A stretch of 64,000 nt of DNA. Source: Isochrysis galbana (taxonomy: Eukaryota; Haptophyta; Isochrysidales; Isochrysidaceae). Position numbers and translations under genes: made by a program. Below, piece after piece: positions 1 to 10,800 of this stretch. The DNA is taken from assembly GCA_018136815.1 (NCBI GenBank), contig CM030934.1, positions 2,867,070 through 2,931,069 of the forward strand. Direction: 5' to 3'. Position 1 is the first letter of the stretch; each line of letters opens with the position of its first letter. The notes under the pieces were generated by a model. That model made no database searches. It saw only the letters and a list, made by a program, of their open reading frames with translations, and had not been told where the DNA came from.

Positions 1-165
1 CTTATCGACTTCTTCCGTCGGTGCGTCCTGCGGGTGCAGAAGACCGAAGGAGGTGGGGTCGTCGACGTCCATCGAGTCAAAATCGTGCGCCGCAAAGGGC
101 GTGGCGTCACTCTGTGAGGCGACGCTGGTCGGCACGAGCGGGGGCGGACCACTCGGTAGCACCAT
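1..165 (-). CDS. 5' end of an unidentified gene, cut by the window edge
   Basis: On the minus strand an ATG at 165 opens 55 codons without a stop up to the window edge. The peptide starts MVLPSGPPPLVPTSV and continues with an acidic stretch rich in Asp (DFDSMDVDDPTSFG). It is too short and low in complexity to assign a family. Base composition is typical of coding sequence here, and the region upstream of the ATG turns into G-rich, repeat-filled DNA, which fits a 5' end. I infer a first exon or the start of a longer first exon; the rest lies outside the window. Confidence 0.5.
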   Translation of the reverse strand, partial: MVLPSGPPPLVPTSVASQSDATPFAAHDFDSMDVDDPTSFGLLHPQDAPTEEVDK

Positions 166-455
166 CGTGCTTGCCGTCCAAAAGCTGGCGATGAGGCGGT
201 GTGCGTGAGAAGGGGGGAGGGGGCAGAGGACGGGAGGGAGAGGGGACGAGGGACGGCGGACACTGCGCGGCGGCGCGGCACACAGTCTTCCAGCTTTCTA
301 CGGACTATGTACAAAGGAGAGAAAATGCAGTGCAGTGTACTTAGAACTAGAACTAATGAATAGGAACAAGTCACTCAGGCAGCTAATATTGGACTCGCTT
401 TTGGGGGACGGGGCGGGGGTTTATTTCTGGGGGTTGGTCGGGGTGTGCTAGAGTA

Positions 456-800
456 GAGAGTTGCCGGGCTCCTACATAGAAAACCCGCGGTTTGACCGCC
501 CCATTCGTTGTTTCGTGGTCGAGCGTCCCGGGCCTGGGTCTAGGTCTAGTCGGCCAAAGAGAGAATTCTTGCCGGGCTCCTTAATACAAAACGCAAGTTT
601 GACCGCCCCATTCGTCGTTTCGTGGTCGAGCGTCCTGGGTCTTGTCGGCCAGAGCGAGAATTCTTGCCGGGCTCCGTAACACAAAACGCCGGTTTGACCG
701 CCCCATTCGCCATTCGTTGTTTCGTGGTCGAGCGGCTCCTGGGTCTGGATCTTGTCGGCCACAAAGAGAGAATTCTTGCCGGGCTCCGCAACTGGCGCGA
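456..800. repeat. Tandem repeat, about 100-bp unit, three and a half copies
   Basis: The phrase GTTTGACCGCCCCATTCG followed by TTTCGTGGTCGAGCG recurs near 491, 598 and 691, each preceded by a GAATTCTTGCCGGGCTCC block. A final partial block ends near 790. A further copy lies at about 3055-3200. The open frames across it on both strands come from the repeat and have no protein-like features. Confidence 0.85.
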
Positions 801-1369
801 TGGGAAGAAGAAGAAGGCCTGGAGCGTCCGACGCACAGGTCTTGTTCTTCTCTCCTCCTCCTTCCTCCACAGGCCCGGAGTCATCGTCGGTGGTGGTGGT
901 GACCTCCTCGATCGGTCGATCGGAGAAAGGGCCTCCTCTTCAGCCTCAGGAACGCGAGGAGACTCCACCTCCGCCGCCGGGGACGTGGAGCAGGAGGAGG
1001 AACGAGTCGTGCGAGCAGCGCTCGCGCTCGGCGTCCAGTCGACAGGTGGCCCTGCCGAGAGAGTCGAACGAAGCCAGCGAGCAAGAGCGCGAGAGGAGGA
1101 GGACCGTGCGGATGCGCGCCGAGTCGCCACCATCGTGAGGAAGACGAGGAAGAGGAGAGAGATGAAGTCGCGTTCCGTCAAAAGAGGGCCAGGTGATAAT
1201 TTTGTTTTTACCCAGAATGCTTGTTTTCTTTTTAGGTAGGAATGTCTCACACAATTCCTCCAATGAGTATTATTATTACGAAGGCACAGGTTGCAACGGC
1301 AACGGCATGGACGGCTGCAAATGGACGGGACCATCGCGGCGGGGGGGAAAGCCAGATAGTTCCGCACGC
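801..1369. other. Repeat-derived segment, no gene supported
   Basis: Positions 1040-1135 resemble, in inverted orientation, 7262-7380 inside the element at 6518-7764; both include a block reading CGATGGTGGCGACT on one strand. Positions 795-815 resemble 2770-2790. Several overlapping frames are open on both strands but none shows conserved motifs, so I treat the segment as fragments of dispersed repeats. Confidence 0.5.
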
Positions 1370-1650
1370 GGGGCTGAGACGGAGGAGGTGGATGAGAGGG
1401 GGGTGGCCGAGACGGGGGAGGATGAGACGGCGGCGGCGAAGGCGGCGTAATGGGCGGAGGCGGAGATGGAGGAGGCAGAGACGGAGGAGGCGGGAACAAG
1501 GGAGGCGGCGGAGACGGGGGAGGAGAAGGCGGTGGCGGTGAGGGAGGCTGCGTGGGCGGAGGTGGAGACAAAGGAGGCGGGCGAGAGGGGGGTGGCGGAG
1601 ACGGTGGAGGAGGAGACGGCGGCGGCGAAGGCGGCGTCATGCAAGGCTAG
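1370..1650. repeat. G-rich GGAGGNGGNGA minisatellite
   Basis: The plus strand is almost purely G, A and scattered C in imperfect triplet repeats (GGAGGCGG, GGAGAC). About 95 bp of it (near 1470-1563) recurs in direct orientation at 2563-2660. The Gly-, Pro- and Glu-rich frames across it are by-products of the repeat. Confidence 0.8.
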
Positions 1651-1659
1651 GGACTAGGA

Positions 1660-2560
1660 GAAGCAGTTAACTAGTTAACTCAGTTAGTGGTTGTTAGCTA
1701 CCTCCTAAATAGCGTAAGTAGTTAACTAACTGCCCCCAACTCGCAAGTAACTACTATTAACTCGCAAGTAACTAGGGCTGAGCAAGTCTTCTTCGCAGTT
1801 AACTACACGAACGGCGTCGGAGCTTCGCGCTGCGCGCGGCCAACCATAACTAAACATAGATAGGGTAAAGTGAAATACAAACGCATGAATGACAACAATT
1901 ATGTTTTACCACAGCTCATAACCATCCTCATAAGCTTTCACACAACCAGTCACAAGTCTAGCTAGACGTCTAGACTTATTACATTCCACATTCCCCCATT
2001 ATTATCACTACTACTAGCTACTAGTATAGTAGGTAGTAGTATTCAATCCGTGTTGTACGCTGCCACAAGCGAGCGCTCGAGCGCTCGAGCGTCGAATCCT
2101 TCACAGCCTTACGGAGGTCACCATGCATTGCTCCGGCCGCGTAAAAACACACGTTCGACCTCGTCGTCGTGCCCTGCGGCTGCAACGTTATTGGCAAGCT
2201 ATTCGACGGTCTCGAAATCCTCCTCGGCGCCATCGTCGGATTTCGTCGGCGTTCGACGGAGGTTGGGGGGAGGAGGGATTGAGGGACTGGGGGGAAGGCG
2301 GCAGGGGGGCCTCCTTGTACTATACATATCATAATAATTCATCTCTATTATACTACTATTGTAATATTTTTATATCTACTAGCTACTAGCTACTAGGTAA
2401 CTACTAGTTAACCACCAACTTAGAAAGTCAGAAACCACGTAACTAGCAGGTAACTACTGCCAAACACATACAACCAGTTAACTAACTACCCCTCAAATGG
2501 CTACTAACTAGTGCCCCCCAACGTTGATAGTTAACTACAGTCCCTGGCCTTGGCGTCATG
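1660..2560. other. AT-richer segment with GTTAACTA-type repeats at both ends
   Basis: Both ends (1665-1790 and 2380-2535) contain scattered copies of AGTTAACTA and GTAACTACT, and both are flanked outside by the same G-rich repeat. The middle (2040-2330) has overlapping frames but no recognisable protein. This could be the remains of an insertion between two copies of the G-rich repeat; no element boundaries are certain. Confidence 0.4.
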
Positions 2561-2959
2561 GGTGGATGGAGGCGGAGACGGATGAGGTGGGAACGAGGGC
2601 GGCGGAGACGGGGGAGGAGAAGGCGGTGGCGGCGAGGGAGGCTGCATGGGCGGAGGTCTCCTTCTCCTTCTGCGTCTTCTCGTCCTTCTCCGCTTCATTG
2701 TCCTCGGTGAGAGCAAGCCCATGGGCGGTCTCGACCTCCTCCATCGACTCGGCTGGCTCCTCGACCTCCGCAGCTGGCGCGATGGGAAGAAGCCCTGCGT
2801 CCCCGCGGGGGACCCGATGCACATCGCGCCATGCGCACGCACGGCGTGCACCAGGTTCGTCAGGAAAAAGACACTGGAAGGCGAGCCATGGGCAAGGGAC
2901 TGACTGCCAAAATTAGCCCAACCCCTGAAAGCGCGCGCCGTAGATGTTAAACATCGATA

Positions 2960-3205
2960 TAATAGGGTCATATGTGAATATTGTTGTATAAATAACTATG
3001 GACATTTGATGGCTCCATTCGACTGATGTCACATAATTGACGGAACGACACCTTGGGTCTGGGTCTTGTCGGCCACAAACCACAAAGAGAGAATTCTTGC
3101 CGGACTCCTTAATACATAATACAAAACGCCGGTTTGACCGCCCCATTCGTTGTTTCGTGGTCGAGCGTCCCGGGTCTTGTCGCGGCCAAAGAGAGATTTC
3201 AAGCT
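2960..3205. repeat. Dispersed repeat fragments
   Basis: The reverse complement of about 2960-3060 matches 5700-5790 (shared pieces include GGTGTCGTTCCGTCAATT and ATCAAATGTCCA). Positions 3055-3200 repeat the unit of 456-800. This places two different repeat families side by side here. Confidence 0.6.
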
Positions 3206-3439
3206 CGCTCGAGAGTTCCTTTTTAAAAGCGCAGAGCGCTCGACTGCCCACTAGAATACTAGAATGCTCTCGCTCGCCCCTGACCCACACAGAACACAGA
3301 ACGCTCTAGACCCCCTCTAACTTCTACCGGGGGGGGGGGGGCGTGATAGGGGGGGGGGGGGCAAGGCGGGCGGGCGGGGGGGAGGGGGAAGAGAGAGGGG
3401 AGGGGGAGGGCGGGAACTCTCTTCTATTACTCCTCACTT

Positions 3440-3476
3440 TCACATACTAGAGTAGAGCTCTAGTAGAATATTCTCC
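3440..3476 (+). promoter_or_regulatory. TCTAG/TAGAG-rich cluster upstream of the DUF1517 gene
   Basis: A short AT-rich island reading TACTAGAGTAGAGCTCTAG stands out from the flanking G-tracts and lies 14-50 bp before the start codon at 3490. Similar clusters precede other genes in this window. A role in transcription initiation is an inference from position and recurrence only. Confidence 0.35.
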
Positions 3477-3489
3477 TCCCCTCTCGCGA

Positions 3490-4628
3490 ATGGCGGGCCG
3501 CGTGCTCGTCATCTGCCTCGCACTGCCCGCCACCGCCTCGGCGCTGCATGACGCGCTGCCGCCGCGGATGGGCGACGACGAGCGCGCACCGAAGGCGCAG
3601 ATAGTGCGCCCACCACTCCTTCCAGCAGCCGCGCTCGCCGCAGCCGCCCTGGGCGCCAATGCTGCCTCAGCAGCCTCCAGCGGTGGCCGCGCAGGCGGCC
3701 GACGCGTGCTCTATGGAAGAGGAACAGGCTCCTACCGTGTAGGCAGCGAGAAGTACCAGCCGTCACCGACCAAGAGGTACACCTCTAGATCATACACTCC
3801 CTTCGCATCCTGGAACCCCCTCTTCTTACTTCCGGTATATTTCGCCCCTGTGCCGCTCGAGGTCACCCTCACCGTCCTCTTCATCCAGCTCCTCCTCCTC
3901 ACAGATGAATTACTGCAAAGCAGCGATGCGAAAAAGAAGCCGGGCGCAGCGCTCTGTCTTCAGGTCGCTTGCTACTGTAACGACCGCACGGACTCTCTCT
4001 ACGGACGCCTGCAGTCCGTTGTGCGTACCGCGGATACACAGAGCTATGAGGGCCTACAACGTCTTATCTCCGACACATGCCTTGCTGTGCTGCGCTCATC
4101 TAAAGATTGGCTCGCCGGACGAACAACTTCATACACCCGCGACATCCTCACTAAAGACATCGAGGCGAGCTATAACAGCTTGGTCTTGCAGGAGCGTTCC
4201 AAGTGGGATTTCGGCCAGGAGCGTTCCACGTGGGATTTCGGCCAGGAGACCCCCCAGCCCACCTCTGATGGACAACCAACTCATATGGTTGCCACTCTCG
4301 TGATCCTCCTGCGCAAGGGAAGAAAGCTACCACAGATCAGTTCAGCAGCGAATCTTCGTGAGGTCTGCTGCATGACAGCCCTATTTGCACTTCTATGGAC
4401 CAATGTTCTGCAGCCAGGCTTCGCTCCGTGAACGAGTGGAATACTTCTGTGCACTTACTGCAATCCACTTACCATCACTTTTTGCAGGCGATCTTGCAGC
4501 TTGCGGCTGAGGTGAGTGTGGAAGACAACCTTATGGGTGCCCAAGTACTGTGGGCTCCCGAAGCTCCCGATTACGTCATGGAACGTGACGAGATGTTTTT
4601 CAAGTTCCCCGAGCTGGTGACCTTCTGA
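3490..4628 (+). CDS. DUF1517 family protein, probably plastid-located
   Basis: Two exons, 3490-4362 and 4488-4628, join in phase 0 across a 125-bp GT-AG intron and give 337 residues. The N-terminus (MAGRVLVICLALPATASA) looks like a signal sequence. A Ser/Gly/Tyr-rich stretch follows, then a hydrophobic segment near residues 115-140. The C-terminal two thirds carries DUF1517 hallmarks: CLQVACYCNDR, SYEGLQRLISDTCLAVLRS, an LQERSKWDF motif, a hydrophobic strand ending in LPQISSAANLRE, then AQVLWAPEAP and an acidic Asp-Glu-rich end. Known members occur in cyanobacteria and chloroplasts; one Arabidopsis relative interacts with the thylakoid protease FtsH5. The biochemical function is not known. 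The WDFGQ block is locally duplicated (near 4198-4245). The family assignment is firm; plastid location is inferred. Confidence 0.85.
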
Positions 4629-5496
4629 ATCATCACGCGATCATGTGTCGCCATACCATAGGTTGCTCCTTGGAAGAAGCGGCCTAATAGCGACTCAAGA
4701 ACCCCACGACGCCGAGCCGAGCCGTTCTCTAACATGTGCACACCCGACAGTCCGGGACTGTCTAGAGAGCGGTGTATCGGCAGTTTCTCTCGTTTGCCAC
4801 ATCGTCGGCTTTGTGATTACTATGTGATTATGGCATTGAACATCGGTGCAGGCGTTGCTCGGCCTTGGCATTCCAAGTATTAGCTCGCCTGAATCGGGGG
4901 GGGGGGGGGGGGGGGGACCGGAATCTAGGGCTGAAAATTTGTGTCCGATTGCTAGCGGGGATGGATAGGTCATAAAATGTACGCTACAAGGCAAGAGATT
5001 TTTCCTATTGAAGACTAATAAGGTGCAACCTGAGTTGGTCCATTTTTTTCCACCCCCACAACTACTAAAACAAAAGTTTGGAGGATCGAACGGCAAGCCA
5101 ATATGCTGCCCTTCCTTTGTTGCGCGGGGCATAAAGAAAAAGAAAATCGAAAATGGCGTGGCAAAGCAGCTGCATAGTGTGCGGCGAGGATAGCCGCCTC
5201 ACACCTTGAGGGCGCCCGCGCGCCCGCGCTGCGGAGCGGAAGGCGGCTCACGCCGCGCTGCAAACCGCGAGGCAACGCGAGTCGCAAGCGCCCTCCTCCT
5301 GCGCGCGCGCCCCCCGCAGTCGCGTCGTCCGCCACGCTGCCGCCGGCGTTGTCCCCCGTCGCCCCCGCGCCGCCCCTCGCAATACGCGTCGTCGGTGATG
5401 CGTGATGCACACAACACAAAACACAAATCGTCGCGCTATCTTGCGCGGCAAGCCAACGCTGATCGTTGACAGCCGCGCTCCCATGCCTCTGGCCCT
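4629..5496. other. Intergenic, no gene seen
   Basis: Contains an uninterrupted G run near 4897-4916 and a GC-rich stretch at 5200-5400 with overlapping open frames on both strands. No frame shows protein-family motifs or convincing splice signals. Confidence 0.5.
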
Positions 5497-5705
5497 TCTC
5501 CGCACTCGCGGCGAATGGAACCACTACCCACTACAAGTAGCACGTAGCATACTCTCTACACCCCCATTCCTCCGGCCCTTCTCCCCCGCCGCCATCAGGC
5601 GGCTCCCCCCGTACACTACTAGGGGGATTGGGGTGGAGGGCTTAGATATGGTCCGGTGGCCCGTGCCCCCCCTGATGATCCGTTCTCCTCTTCCTGCTAA
5701 GGTGT
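5497..5705 (+). repeat. Solo copy of the arm of the element at 6518-7764
   Basis: This segment repeats 6530-6720 almost exactly in direct orientation: both begin CGCACTCGCGGCGAATGG and run through CATCAGGCGGCTCCCC to AGATATGGT(C/G)CGGTGGCCC. The sequences diverge after about 5690. It is a partial third copy of the inverted arm. Confidence 0.85.
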
Positions 5706-5931
5706 CGTTCCGTCAATTGTGGGACATCAGTCGATTTGAGCGATCAAATGTCCACAGTTGTATATAGCAGTATTTTAAAATTAAATGCAGACAACTTTTT
5801 TTCTCTGCTTCCCGCGGTGCATGTGTCCGCCCCCCCCGAGGGGGGCGCCGTGTCAGCGCTTTTCCCTGCGTCTTCTAAGGCCGACAACTACATAAACACT
5901 CAATTTAAGAGATATTTAGAACGGAGCATCT

Positions 5932-6192
5932 GTGATGACCTGCAATCACATCATGCACGCCTTGCATGGGCACGGCGCGATGTGCATCGGTCCCCCCGCG
6001 GATACGCCGTGCGTGCGCATGTCAACTTTTTCCCTCTGCGTACCCCCCAATGTCCACAACTACGTAAACAAGCCGTATACGAGATGTTTCTTTGCGCATC
6101 ACATGTGATGACTTGCAATCACATTGTGCACGCCGTGCGTGGGCACGGCGCGATGTGCATCGGCCCCCCCGCGGGGGCGCCGTGCGTGCGCA
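5932..6192. repeat. Two direct copies of a roughly 90-bp block, 174 bp apart
   Basis: GTGATGAC(C/T)TGCAATCACAT and GGCACGGCGCGATGTGCATC occur at about 5932-6020 and again at 6106-6192. A third, inverted copy of the GC-rich part lies at about 2807-2860. The blocks contain GC-rich palindromes such as CCCCCCCGCGGGGGCGCC. Confidence 0.8.
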
Positions 6193-6517
6193 TAGCAACT
6201 TCCAGGAAAGTGCACGCCGTGCGTGCACTCTTTCCGCGGGGGAACTCTGGGCGCGGAAGGCGGTCGGGAACCATGGGGACACCCCTGGGGCCGGAAAATT
6301 ATTACCGTATACGGCTCAAACACTAACGTAAACAACTGGTATGTCTTTTGGTCTCTCCCCCCCCGGGTCCCCTCCCCCCTCTCCCCCTCCCCCTCTCATC
6401 GACCTACCAGAGAGAGAAGGCTCCTACTGCCTGCCTCCCTCCTCCCTCCTCGCTCACCCTCCAGCTCTCTCCTCGCCCTCGTCTTCCTCACGATGGTGGC
6501 GACTAAAAAAAAACCTT

Positions 6518-7764
6518 TTAATAGTCTTACCGCACTCGCGGCGAATGGAACCACTACCCACTACAAGTAGCACGTAGCATACTCTCTACACCCCCATTCC
6601 CCGGCCCTTCTCCCCCCGCCATCAGGCGGCTCCCCCCGTACACTACTAGGGGGATTGGGGTGGAGGGCTTAGATATGGTGCGGTGGCCCGCGCCCCCCCC
6701 CGGTGATCTTTCCCCCCCTTCCTCCTGTGTCTCCGAGTGGGCGGCCGACTCTGTCTCGTCTTATCCTGTAAACAGGCGCGAGACTTACCGATTTTCCGGT
6801 GGGCGGAGCTCTCGCTCGCGCCCACCCCCTTCTCCGCGCTCTCTCTCCCCTCTCCTGCGGCACGCGCGATGGCGCGCCTGCGGCAGGCCTCCAGCTGCCC
6901 TCTGGCGGCCCCTGGAGGCTCCTGGAGGCCAGCTCAGGGGGCAGAGGAGGCTGGGGCTGGGCCCTGGCCTCCCCTGCCTCTCCCTCGCTGGCGCTCCCGA
7001 GCCTCTGGGGCCCCCACGCTGCACCTGTCTGCCTGTCGACCAGGGGGGGAGGGGGGGTTGGAGCATTGGGCTGGTCACGAGGGGCCAGGATGGGCGAATG
7101 GGGCGAGCCTGTGGGGAAGGGAGTGGGTCAGTAGGGCAGTGGCCTCCTGGCAAGCCATCAGGTATGCCAGGAGGATGGGTGGTTCCTCCCCCATGGCAGG
7201 GGAGGAGTGGAGAGAGGGGGGGGCTCGTGCCCCCCCATGGGTCAACCAAGTATAAACTTAGTGACGATGGTGGCGACTAGGCGCGCATCCGTACGGTCCT
7301 CCGTCCTCTCCTCTCGTGCTCCTGCTCGCTGGTTTCGTTCGACTCGCTCGACACGGCCACCTGTCCAGACCGAGCCTGCTGCCCCCAGAGCTGGCGTCCT
7401 GGAGCCTCCAAGGGTCGCCAGTGGGCAGCTGCAGGCCTGCCGCAGGCGCGCCATCGCGCGTGCCGCAGGAGAGGGGAGAGCGCGCGCGGAGAAGGGGGTG
7501 GGAGTGAGCGAGAGCTCCGCTCACCGAAAAATGCATGTGAGTCCCGCGCCTGTTTACAGGAAAAGTCGGGACCGAGGCCGCCTCCAATCAGGTAGACGTA
7601 CCACCGGACCATATATCTAAGCCCTTCACCCTTTTCCCCCTAGTAGTGCACAGGGGAAGCCGCCTGATGGCGAGGGGGGGGAAGGGCCGGGGGTGTGGGG
7701 TTGTAGTAAGTAGGCGACGTGTAAGTAGTGGGTCCACGGCCGCAGCATGTGCGGTAAGAATATT
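6518..7764. mobile_element. Element with long (about 400 bp) inverted arms
   Basis: The left arm (6518 to about 6950) and right arm (about 7375 to 7764) are imperfect reverse complements. The outer ends read AATAGTCTTACCGCA and TGCGGTAAGAATATT. Deeper in, both arms share the CATCAGGCGGC block, the TTTACAGG/CCTGTAAA block, and CTGCGGCAGGCC against GGCCTGCCGCAGG. The loop (about 6955-7258) is a copy of the GC-rich dispersed repeat described at 12170 and 23990. No transposase is encoded. I could not define a target duplication. A fold-back, non-autonomous DNA element is the likeliest interpretation. Confidence 0.7.
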
Positions 7765-7835
7765 ATCAAGTTTAAAAAAATTAGGAACAACGCATGGATC
7801 TTGCATGAACAACGCGTTTACCTTCTTTTGGGCGT

Positions 7836-10800
7836 TCAACCTACTCTAAAAATGTCGTCAGCTAGCTTCGCGTGCACAGTATCTAGACGGGGATGAGCTG
7901 GGCTTCGCACGTGCACGTCAACGCTACTGCTAGACGGCCGTTCCTCCGCAAACGGATTAGGTGGCCAAGTGGACGACGCCTCTTTAGGAACACCACCTTG
8001 CTCACCGCCTCGGCCGCCGGAGGCCCGAATCTGCTCGCCCCCACGGCTGCAAGGCAAGCTCTCGGAAGCATCCACATCTACTGCTTGGGAAGACCCAGGC
8101 GATTGCCAACCCGAGCTGTCGATATCTCGTCGCACGGCGGCGGAACGGTCGAACGGATTTCCTGCTTCGGAGGGCCCACATGGAGATCGATCAGAGATGC
8201 TCGCCCTAGACGCAGTAGGGGAGGTGACGACGTCCGTATTTTCAGGTTCTGCCCGGCCACCAATCCCATCCTCAGGCGTCAAGCGGAGTGTGCCCTCGCT
8301 TCTCTGCTGAGCTATTACGCATGGAGCTCTACTCACACCACCATTTGGCGTCCGTGCCGGCGTAGCCATGCGGCTATGCACGTCGTCGTGAATAGTGAGC
8401 AGGGAGCGGGGGGTGGTGTCAAAAGGGTTGTACTGACTCCGAGCACGGAGAGCCACGTCGGGCATTGGAGGCTCCTCGGCATGCCTAGTTATGATAGCCT
8501 GCCCGCATGAAGATTGCGAAGCGCGGCCGGTCGACATGGGAGCGTCTCCCGAGAAATCACCGGAGCCAATCCGGGGCAGGGCACCAAACCCCTTGCCCGA
8601 TACTAATGCGCTATGGCACTCGCTGCAGACGCGCGAGGGTTTTGCGACACCAAACTTCTCGAGCGACAGTCGGTGACCTGAACATCCGCCGCAGACGATT
8701 CTGCCGCAATGGCGGCAATGGTGACGTCGGTTGGAAGAGGTGAAGACCAGAGAGCAAACTTGGCACGACGACGCGAGGTGATCCGGCAGCCAAGGTGGTG
8801 GCGTCACAATCGCACGGAGTATCGCGAGCCGTTCGGCTTGCAATAGCGCGCGGCCGCGCCTAATGTCGACGGGTGGTGGATCGACGGAAGAAAGTGGGCA
8901 GAGGCCATAGCGATCTGGCACATTAGGTGAAGCACCGGACGCCATCAATTCGAGCGCGAGAGCCAGCCTGCCGCTTGAGCAAGCGAGATGAAGAGGCGTG
9001 GCGCCATCAGCGTCTTGAACATTTACAATCGCCTTGGCATCCAACAACAAGCGTAGCGTTGCAGTGGCGGTATCCGCTCCTTTACATTGGCTAGAAGCAC
9101 AACTAGGTGTTTGGGGAGTCGTAGGCCTGCTGGCGGGCGAGGCCGTTAATCCATTAGGCGGCAAGGATTCTTTTGAGGGCGTGTCGGGCGAAGTGCAATC
9201 GGCGCTATCCATCTCCACGGCACCAAACTCGCATAGCCGATGGAGAGGTGTCCGTTTGAGATGATAATCGGCGGTATTTGGCGACGCTCCAGCCTAAACA
9301 ACAGCCGTGCAAGTCAGCATCAACGGGGGAGGGCACGAAAGGTAAGGTAACGCGCAGCGCGAGGCAACCGCACGGCTGGGCAAATGCCTCGCCATGGGTA
9401 TCAAGGAAGATAAGGCGCGGGGCCTTCCCCAATGCTCGATCCGTGGGATATCTGCCATGTCTCGACCTCCGCACCACATGCCGTCAATCAAATAAACGGA
9501 GAGTGTGAAGGAAGCTACTCACCTTGAGCAGCTCTTGGCATGCCTGCAGCGGTGCCACTCCGCACACCGCGTGCTGCAGCGCAGTAAGACCAACAGAATC
9601 CCTGGCTTCGAGCTCTGCGCCATAGGAGAGCAGCAATGCGACGCAACCGCCTGGCTGTTGAGCGGCGAGATGCAAAGGCGTCTCACCGGAACCCGGCATT
9701 GGCATCTGCAAAGGTGCTCCTGGAGATGGAAACAGACGCAACTACATTAGAACGCAGCCGTGCTCAAAGACTTGGCTTCATTCGCCACACAAAACTGTGC
9801 AGCGCCACAGGTCGCTGTTTGACCGCAAGCGATTATGGAGGCAAGATAAAAGGACCGGCGTGCTCACCATGCTCCAGCAAGAGTTGGACAAGCTCGACCG
9901 ACGACCGCTTGGCCGCGAGGTGGATGGGCGCAGGACCACCTCCCGCGTGTAGCGCACTGGGCCGTGCCCCGTGCTGCAGGAGGAGCTCGGCGGCGGCGAG
10001 GTGCCCGTGGAGGACGGCGAGGGCGAGTGGCGAGACACCGGCGGCATTGGGCGAATCGGCAACGCCGCGAGGGCCGCCTGATGAGGCGTCGGGGTGGGCG
10101 GATCAGGTGAGTGGGACATTGCGCATTGAAGACAGATTCGACTTCCAAAGATGGCAGGGAGGACGAGGGCTGTCCAGACAAGCTCTCTTTGAGACCGATT
10201 TGTCAAAGTCACTCGACGCATGGAACCGACCCATGTGCAGAAAGTGGGTTTCCTTGCAAAGCAGAAAGGAGCGATGGGCCAAATGAAGCAGCTGCTTCCC
10301 ACGTACCTTTTAGGAGCATGCCGAGCTGCGAGGTCGCTCCAGCAGCCGCCATGCGATGCACGAGTAGTTGCCCTCCCTCCCTGTACTGTGAGTCGCCTCC
10401 GGAGCTACGAAGCAGTGCAGCCACACGAGCATGAGCTGTCGAAGCCGGTGTACCGCTCGACGAGGCTGTGGTGTCACCTAGGGCCGAGGCATCAGCCAGT
10501 CTCTCTTCAACCTCAGGCTCCGAGTCCGCCCTCCCTTCGTCCGCCGTCAGCCCTACCTCCCCACTTGGAGTCCTCGAATCGACGCTAGCTTGCTTGGGCC
10601 CGCTTGTCCAAAGAGAAGCCATCACGCACATGTCGAGAGGGGTCCGACCTGCAGAATCGGTATCATTGACTCCCGCGCCCCGCCGGAGCAGGTAGGCCAC
10701 CGCAGCCTCATCAGCTGCGGCAGATGCGGCGTGTAATAAGAACGCGCCCCGCCCTGTGCCGGCAATGCCACTGCCGCGGGGAATATGACCAAGCTCATCC

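Noticed and set aside
546-1640. 364-codon Pro/Ser-rich minus frame
   Set aside because: Comes from the G-rich minisatellite and the 100-bp tandem repeats; frames are open on both strands.
3777-3904. Possible intron in the DUF1517 first exon (GTACAC...CACAG)
   Set aside because: Its removal (128 nt) would shift out of the frame that carries the conserved CLQVACYC and LQERSKWDF motifs.
5199-5524. Overlapping Ala/Arg-rich frames on both strands
   Set aside because: High GC keeps several frames open at once; no motif, no start context or splice support distinguishes any of them.
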